Below, one piece after another: positions 57,645-64,000 of a stretch of 64,000 nucleotides of DNA. The notes beneath the pieces were generated by a model. That model was not told the DNA's origin. It saw only the letters and a list, made by a program, of their open reading frames with translations, and made no database searches. Source of the stretch: Cycas panzhihuaensis (taxonomy: Eukaryota > Cycadophyta); assembly GCA_023213395.1 (NCBI GenBank), contig CM041465.1, positions 85,629,741-85,693,740 on the forward strand, given 5' to 3'. How positions within the stretch are numbered: position 1 is the first letter of the stretch; each line of letters starts with the position of its first letter. The position numbers were made by a program, and so were the translations under genes.

Positions 57645-58660
57645 GTGGTCTTATCAAGCCACTGCAAAAGGGGCTCCTTTCTTTAATAGGTTTGTGAGAG
57701 GCTTGGCGTTTATGGCAAAGTCTGCCAAAAAATGCCTCAAGAAACCAAGCCTGCCTAGAAACGACTTAATTTGTCGTTGGGTCCTAGGAGGTGGCATGTC
57801 AAGGATTGCCTTGACCTTTTCCTCGGTCGATTTGGATTCCTTGTTGAGACACGAGGAACCAAGAAGTTTGCCCGAGGTAACGGCAAACACACACACTTTA
57901 GCGAGTTTAGGCTAACATGGTACTTACGGCATCTAGCGAAGATGGCGCCAGAAAGTCTGAGGGGTGATGGGCTCTGGTGCGAGAGAGACCCATCATGTCG
58001 TCCATGAAGACCTCCATCGTGTTGTTGATGAGGTCGTGGAAGATAAAATGCATGGCTCTCTGATAGGTAGCCCCTACATTTTTAAGGCCAAAGGGCATTG
58101 CCTTGTAGGCAAAGACACCCCATGGCGTGGTGAAGGCCGTCTTGTGACGGTCTTCGTGGAGAGATTTGATCCAGTTGTAGCCGAGAAGCCGTCCATCAAG
58201 GACATAACTTCAACCCTACCGCTCCGATTATCTGATCGATGAAAGGGAGAGGAAAGTTGTCCTTAGGGCAAGCATTGTTTATGTCGCGAAAATCGACACA
58301 AATACGGATGGTCCGCTCTTTTGGCAACGGAACGATGTTCGATACCCACTTGGGGTAATCGATAGAGGAAATAAGCCCGCCTCCAAAAGCTTCTCAACTT
58401 CCATCTTAACCACCAAAAGCTTTGGGTGAAGGGGACGCTGCTTCTGACGCACGGGGCGCGCGTCAGGGAAGGTCGTAAGGTTGTGCGTGACGATGGAGGG
58501 GCTAATGCCCTTCATGTCCGAGTATTCCCACGCGAACACATCGTGGAATTCCTGGAACAGGAGGGTGTATTCCCTCACCTCGCTGGGGTACACTCCGCTC
58601 CTACCTTGATGACCCTGTCCGGAGCAAGGACTATGTCCCGGGTTGCCCCCATGCACATGG
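57645..58660 (-). pseudogene. Element C reverse transcriptase (partial)
   Basis: Order on the minus strand: LLFQEFHDVFAWEYSDMKG and ARPVRQKQRPLHP (58279-58620). Then IRICVDFRDINNACPKDNF (near 58290-58230, in another frame), PFGLKNVGATYQRAM with catalytic FMDD at 57997-58008, and finally the connection SKSTEEKVKAILDMPPPRTQ up to 57654. These are Ty3/Gypsy RT motifs of the Tat/Ogre type. The usual YVDD/YIDD box is FMDD here, with both Asp present. At least two frameshifts occur, and the protein is cut just after FLRHFLADFA, before RNase H. Confidence 0.9.
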
Positions 58661-59343
58661 CATTCCCCTCCTCGAAATGGAGGGGGGCGAGATCAACCAG
58701 AAGGGAGGAACGGAGAGGGATTGGGTCAGCTAACGGGGACCCAATCGCTAAGACCTTCTGGTGGCCAAGCTTGTGGTGACCAGGAGGCAAACTCGGCGTG
58801 GAACCGGCTAAGTGTTCCAGCAAGGCCTCGTCGTCTTCGAAGTAGTCCACTCCATCGAGGACCTGACTTCGAAAGGGCGAGGCGAAGGATGGCGCGGGAG
58901 CGATAGGGCCGGTATGGCCTGGAGACTGCCCGTCATCCGCAAGAGAACCTGAAGGAGAAACAGGGAGGGGTTCCTCGTAAAAAGCAAGAGGAAAACTCCC
59001 AACATCATCATCACCTGCGGGGAGTGATGGGACAGAAGAGCTCGGGGCGTGAAGGTCAACATGCGCAATGTCAGGTGACGTGTGAAAGTGACCCTACCGC
59101 CAAAGAAAGGGGTTATAGGAGTACGCCTAGGACTAGGAAGGTGCCCCGCACAAGCGCGGAGGAGCGAAACCGGATGAGGAAGGTTCTCCTCCTCGCTATG
59201 GGACTCGTCATCGTCAAACACGGTGAGGTACACATAGCTGCCGACGCCAATAGGGGCGAAACGCGTCAACGCGGGAGAGGAAGGTGTGGGACCTTCTTCT
59301 CGGCAAGAGGGATCGGAATTAGATGGAGCAAGTCGAGACATAG
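58661..59343 (-). pseudogene. Element C protease-RT spacer
   Basis: Readable pieces at 58575-58850 (MDYFEDDEALLEHLAGS ... DIVLAPDRVIKVGAE) and 58808-59347 (LTRFAPIGVGSYVYLTVFDD, then DESHSEEENLP). The RFAPIG segment matches the last codons of A and B gag-pro. The acidic stretch after it matches their short overlapping ORF but stays in frame here. It links protease to RT in Pol. Confidence 0.65.
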
Positions 59344-59985
59344 TCAAGGGCGTTTGTTTCCTTCAGATGCCCATGGCTTGCCCGGCGGGAAGCTACCGGC
59401 TTGGCGGCGATCGTCATGGAGAACAACTTTCATTTGTCCATTATGAACAAATTTGAGTTGCCCCCACCGGTGGAACACACGGCTCCCATTTGGTCGAGCC
59501 ATGGTCACCCGTATGTGTTGAGTCGACATCGACATCGAGGACCCACGGCGTCAAGCGAACGCACCGCCTTATCCTCGAGGGTAAGGGGTATCGAGACAGA
59601 TCCCAAGGGAGTCTTCTCGGTACCGTCATAACCTTGACAACGCCATGGAACGGGTTCCAAGGTAGAAACGCCAAGCTCTTGCATAACGTGCAAGGGCATG
59701 GCGTTGACGGAAGAACCGTTGTTCACGACGGTCCCTCCGCAACGCACCCGGAGTGTCGATCGTGATGGTGAAAGGGAAGTTCCACCGGGCGCCCCTTCCA
59801 CCGGATGAGGGAAGATCTCTCGGGATCAAGGAAATCATGGGCTCACCGCTGGGTCGCACCCAAGGCATGAACGGATGCATCGCTCGACCCGAGAGCTTCC
59901 AAGAGGAGCGCCTGCTCCCGGGCAACTTCTCAGACATCCATGATGGACATTCCAAAGAGCCACGGTGAAGGAGCTCCTCGACCAT
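59344..59985 (-). pseudogene. Element C retropepsin, active-site Asp replaced
   Basis: The minus strand carries WNFPFTITIDTPG, the active-site segment VVNNGSSVNAMP and QLKFVHNGQMKVV. The catalytic Asp of VDNGSS, present in A and B, is Asn here (codon at 59721-59723), which should abolish cleavage. The GRPWL part is degraded and frames are shifted. Domain order and similarity to 52450-53183 make the identity firm. Confidence 0.8.
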
Positions 59986-59989
59986 CGAG

Positions 59990-62329
59990 AAAGGCTTACC
60001 CTCCCGTGGGTTGGGTAAGGGCTCTCCTAAAGTCGAATCGCCCGGGCGACGGAATGGTCTTGGGAAGTGCGGGAATCTCCGAGGAGTGGTCTCGGAGGAG
60101 GTTCGAATCGCGAGGTAGACGGAGGGACCCGCCGCCTCCTTCGCGGCTTGGGACCCAAGTTACGCGTAGAGGGAGTGGTCTCAAGCATCCGGATCACCTT
60201 CTTTCCTTGTTACGGACCACGGAGGTGACTTGAGCGCGGTCGGGATCGCTAAGGGAAGGTGACCTTTGCGCGCCTTCCTCTACCATGCAAAGGGCTGGGA
60301 TCGGAGACCTATCCCGATTCCGGTTGTTCCTTTGTCGACATGCGACCCGTTCCCCATGCTTGGGGAACGGGTCTCATGAACGGCCGATCGAGATTAGGCC
60401 TCGATGTCCGCCTTTGGGGACGAGTCGCGTGGGTGCTGGGCGTCGCGTGGGTGCTGTGCCCGGTAATGCGCATCGTCATGGAAATACTCCCCGTGGATGG
60501 AACACCACCTCTTCTCAAGGGGAGGTTCGATCCTCCTTGCTTGAGAAGGTTGGGTGTTACCCCTTTGGGGGCATCGCACGGAGGTTTCTTCGGATGGGTT
60601 TATGGGAGGTAGGCGACGAAGGAGGTTGGAGTTTTAGCTCCTTTATCGTGCGCTCGAACGAGCGAATGGCGGAGGTAAGCGGATCTAGGGTCCTCTCATT
60701 CGGGTGAGAGGTGGTCCTAGCAGGCTGCGAGGGTTTGGTTTCCTTCATCAAGAGGCGCCTCATGGCGCGAGGGCCTAGGAGGTTTCTTGAGTCCCGCTTG
60801 GATCTCAATGGCCTCCAAAGCTAGACACCTCGTGATGGCGGAGTCGCACGTGGTCGCCCCCATCTTGAGGACCTCCACATGCACCTCAGGACGAAGTGCA
60901 TTGACAAACAGATCCCTCTTCAACTCCTCGGGCAATGTGGCCTTGGTGGAGTGAAGAAGGTCGTGAAAACGTAGCACAAAGTCACGATTCATCTCATCGT
61001 GACCTTGTTTGAGCGACAGAAGCGCCTTCATTCCGCTTTCGAATGGACCTGGCTACGTCAAAGTAGTTGACGAACTCGTCCACTAGCTGTTGGAATGAAG
61101 AAATCGAATGGGCAGGAAGGCGGTAGAACCACTTGAGGGCGTCGCCCTGCAAGGACCGCGGGAAGAGCTTCATCAAGATATGGTCGTAGGCCCAATAGTC
61201 GATGCACGCCATGGAAAAGCTGCGCACATGTTCGGTTGGGTCTTGCGACGAGGCCCCGTCAAATTTGGGGACTTCAGGAGGATGAGGCGGCAAGTTAGTC
61301 CTCAACGCCTCAACAGACAAGGGCGTCGACCTATAGTCCACGAAAGGGCGTGCCCTTGCCTGGGCTAAAGGATCGACAACCCAAGAAGGAGCGGATGGGG
61401 TGTCGGTCCCATCCCTCCTTGAGAAAACACCCATTGTGGGAAGGGGGTCCGGGTAGATGTTCGCGGAAAGGAGGCGCGCTCCTCAGGCCGACGCAGCAGC
61501 CAGGAGTCGCTACCGGACGTTGAAACAGAGGGTGAGGGACCGGGTTTTGCCCATATGGGCCACCCGTAGGTGGCGACCCCATATGGGTGCAACGGTCCAC
61601 TCCATATGTGGAGATGGTTTCCTTGCCCCGCCCCAAGGTTGTGACGTGTAGCCCGGGGCACGAAAGAGAAGGACCACCAACCGGGTTCTGGACGTATGTA
61701 GGAGTGGGTCCTACATGGCTAGCGGCGGGCGCTAGTAGGGCCTCGAGGCCTACTAGGGAACGCGTGCGCCACGTTCGCGGTGGCACGTGCGCTTGGTTTG
61801 AACAAGGCATACTAACTCGAGTTGAGGGAAAGATGCGTACGGTCCCGAGGGAGTGGGACCACGACCCCGGCAGCGCAACACTCGCCTTTAGAGCCGGTAG
61901 ACACGGCATGGGGCGGTGTGCGCGGAAGCATCAATCGTCAGAGATGACGTGGGCATGGATGAGGAAGACGCCACATTGCGTAGCATTCCGTTAACCATCT
62001 AGGGAGGCGGTTGGCGGCGACCGCTCAAAAGTACTCGCCAAGCGCCTGACAGCGTCGCGGAGGGGTATCCTCATAGCCATACGAGGTCGAAGGGACTTCA
62101 AAGTAGGGGATCCTCAGGCGCTCCTCGTAAGGCTCGCCAAAGGGGTGGCGGGTCTCACGAGTGGCCGGATCTTCCACGCATGAGCCAAGGCTCAAAGTCT
62201 TCGGGTGGAAATGGTCATCTGGGTAATAGATGGAATCCTCGCCCTCACGGTGGATTCCGGAGCATTTAAGGAACTCTTGAGTTCCCGAAGTCATAAGATG
62301 GTAGGCCCAATCGGACGGTAACCTTCCAT
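59990..62329 (-). pseudogene. Element C gag
   Basis: The start is the complement of 62327-62329 (MEGY, then a 1-nt deletion). Capsid is at 60994-61434 and 60717-61031, with KFDGASSQDPTEHVRS, GDALKWFYRLPAHSISSF and LLSLKQGHDEMNRDF, close to A and B. The zinc knuckle near 60463-60505 reads CSIHGEYFHDDAHY: the last Cys is Tyr (codon 60463-60465), so zinc binding should be impaired. An 18-bp tandem duplication (60424-60459) follows, encoding repeated HPRDAQ. The basic tail extends to about 60200. Confidence 0.8.
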
Positions 62330-62589
62330 TGCCGAATGGGGTTCGATGATGGAATGAAACGCGACGATTGGTCTTCTAACAACGGCGGCAAACCCAAGCT
62401 GGCGCAAGAACGTCGCATGCAACGCCTCGAGCGTTGTTAGAAAAAGCAAAAAGGAAAAGAAAGGAAAGATCGCAAACACGTTGGGGTTGCCCAACTCAAA
62501 ACATGAGCGAAACTACCTAAAGGCAAGAGCACCAACACGAAGGGAAGCGGATCTAGCTCCCTTCTTGGCAATCCCAGATGGTCGCCCGA

Positions 62590-64000
62590 TGAAATGCTCT
62601 CCGCGGGGCAATGATCCAACGCTAGCTGAAGGGCATAAAACAATACGCTAAGCAGGCTAAATAGCGAGGATCATACCTCGCAGACGTCCGTCGGCGCCGG
62701 CGTGCACGGATCGCAAGGTGCCCGGTTGCTTCCAGTAGCCGCAGCAAGACGAGGCCTTCCTACCCTTCGGATGGTCGGGAAGGAAAAGAATCCTCGCGTC
62801 ACTACTTCTCAAGGCAATGAGAAGGCGGCGAGGGGCAACCAACCAAAAGTGTAAAGAATACGGGTAGAATGCGGCTTAGGGGATACAACGCAAACAAGTC
62901 TTCTATTCCTATGTTATGCAATGTAAAGAAATAGTGCAAAGCGTTTAATACACAATAAAAGGTTGTTTTCTTCTTTCCTTTATGTTCTTTTATCTATAAC
63001 AAAGAAATGCAAAGAAACATAAAAGCATAAAGAAAATATGAAAGGTATGCGAAGAATACCGGATCCTGCTCGAATCGGAAGCGCTGATTTCCTCCTTGGT
63101 TGCGCCCCTTTCCTCCTCCCGCATGCAACGCCGATCGCAGACAACGAAGGGGTGCACTTACCTCCCAAAAGCATGCAAGGACTAAATGAAATGAAGGAAA
63201 CGAAAGCAAAGCTCAACCAAAAGGGAGAAGAAATACCATATGGGGCCGACCGTGAACGGTCGATCTCGCGCAATGATTCCTCCAACGCAATCCCGCCAAT
63301 AATCCCAACAAACGCCTCCTCTGGGAGAGAGGCTAAGCACAACAAGATATATGTATATATGGCAATAAAATCAACTAAGCTAAAACGAGTTAAGCACTAA
63401 AGCATAACAAAAATGAAACTAATCGCGGTAAACATGCAAGCTATCATACACCACAAAAGCACCAAATGGGATCGAGTGTAGCCTGGATGGCTAACTCACC
63501 CACCTAGAGGTCTCCACGGGTTCGGGAAAGCAATACTAACGAGCAATAGGGTGAGATAGGTTGTGACAAGCTACCCACGCCAAGAAGAGAGTTCAAACCG
63601 ACTCCCTTAGGTTTCCTAACCTCGCTTCCCAAGAGAGTGCGGGTAGTAAAGGGAGAGAGGACAAGGACGGAACCCTTGGGGAGAAGGGCGGCAATGGGGG
63701 ACGAACCCCGCCTATCTCCCTCAAATCCTCGCAAGACCCATTGTACCGGCTAACTTAAGAAACGGTGAAAGAGCAAGCTAAGGGGGTAAGGATGAGTCTC
63801 AAAGAAATGTGAAGAAATGGGCCCAATCTAAGGCAATTCTATAGCAAGCCACAACTACCAAAGCTACTTGCATCAAATGGCAAATGAAATTCCAAGGAAA
63901 GCACACACAAAGAAGGAGAAGAGCTTGCAAGTAAAATAACAAAAACTGCAAAAAGCACCAATGAAAGACAAGAACTACCTTAAATGGGAGAGAGCATGCA
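62590..64000 (-). repeat. Element C 5' LTR (partial)
   Basis: In element orientation it ends GAGCATTTCA at 62590, matching the ends of the A and B LTRs. The visible 1.41 kb corresponds to the 3' part (R-U5) of those LTRs and forms an inverted repeat with LTR-3. The promoter part lies outside the window. It is more diverged from A and B than they are from each other. Confidence 0.8.

Larger units (their letters stand above)
57645..64000 (-). mobile_element. Element C: minus-strand Gypsy (Tat/Ogre-like) with pol, partial
   Basis: Read leftwards from the window end: LTR (>1.4 kb), gag, protease, spacer and RT, cut at 57645 by LTR-3. The gag and LTR belong to the same family as A and B, but this copy continues into RT, so it represents the autonomous type. 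RNase H, integrase and the 3' LTR are missing, because the other side of the break is not in the window. Confidence 0.9.

Noticed and set aside
44111-57650. Recombination hotspot at GTGGAGAGCGTTT, where two copies break at the same base
   Set aside because: Both breaks are the 3' ends of LTRs (element B and LTR-3), so a shared end is expected.

Overview
The window is nuclear DNA of a repeat-rich, probably large plant genome. The evidence is Ty1/Copia and Ty3/Gypsy LTR retrotransposons with plant-type primer-binding sites (TGGTATCAGAGC), a plant L1-type LINE with zf-RVT and RNase H domains, and a Gypsy family whose Gag zinc knuckle (C-x2-H-x4-H-x4-C) and 3'UTR tandem repeats are typical of the plant Tat/Ogre group. 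I found no host gene, rRNA, tRNA or CRISPR array. Almost every coding region is a broken retrotransposon gene. The species cannot be named from this sequence.

Left half (1-25.2 kb, AT-rich). At 1-470 there is a duplicated SINE-like segment, at 540-930 a degenerate ~67-bp tandem repeat, and at 1366-2330 a decayed ORF of unknown family. A minus-strand Copia element (Copia-1, 5475-20294) is interrupted just beside its protease active site by a second minus-strand Copia element (Copia-2, 8728-16392). Copia-2 has two 312-bp LTRs and a perfect 5-bp target duplication (ttctt). Both have unusually long leaders (2.0-2.5 kb) between primer-binding site and gag. Farther right are a plus-strand LTR with primer-binding site (22595-22898) and the 3' end of a third Copia copy (24010-25223).

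Middle (25.2-27.9 kb). A minus-strand LINE fragment carries a poly(A) tail, RNase H, zf-RVT and part of the RT. It is cut off at 27859, where the GC-richer Gypsy block begins.

Right half (27.9-64 kb). This is a nested block of one Gypsy family. Five plus-strand LTR copies of about 2.54-2.55 kb can be delimited, TGTTTCC...TTTCA. Three of them (29420-31959, 47279-49822, 55094-57644) alternate with two internal regions, so neighbouring elements share LTRs. The remaining two bound a complete nested element, B (34075-~44122), which lies in the gag zinc-knuckle region of the first internal region. The internal regions encode Gag and a retropepsin, then a short overlapping acidic ORF, then a 3'UTR with 4 or 9 copies of an ~84-bp repeat. 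They have no reverse transcriptase or integrase, so they are non-autonomous. Each 84-bp unit is a long imperfect palindrome, so the 3'UTR RNA would form a row of stem-loops. From 57645 to the window end lies a minus-strand relative (C) with LTR, gag, protease and part of the RT. It is the best candidate here for the pol-bearing partner family, and the right-most LTR ends inside its RT.

Inferred order of events: C is oldest, then the A array landed in the RT of C, then B inserted into the gag of A. Many frame breaks in the Gypsy block are 1-5 nt indels, often at CG and CNG positions between otherwise near-identical copies, so sequencing or polishing artefacts at methylated repeats must be considered before calling them true mutations.
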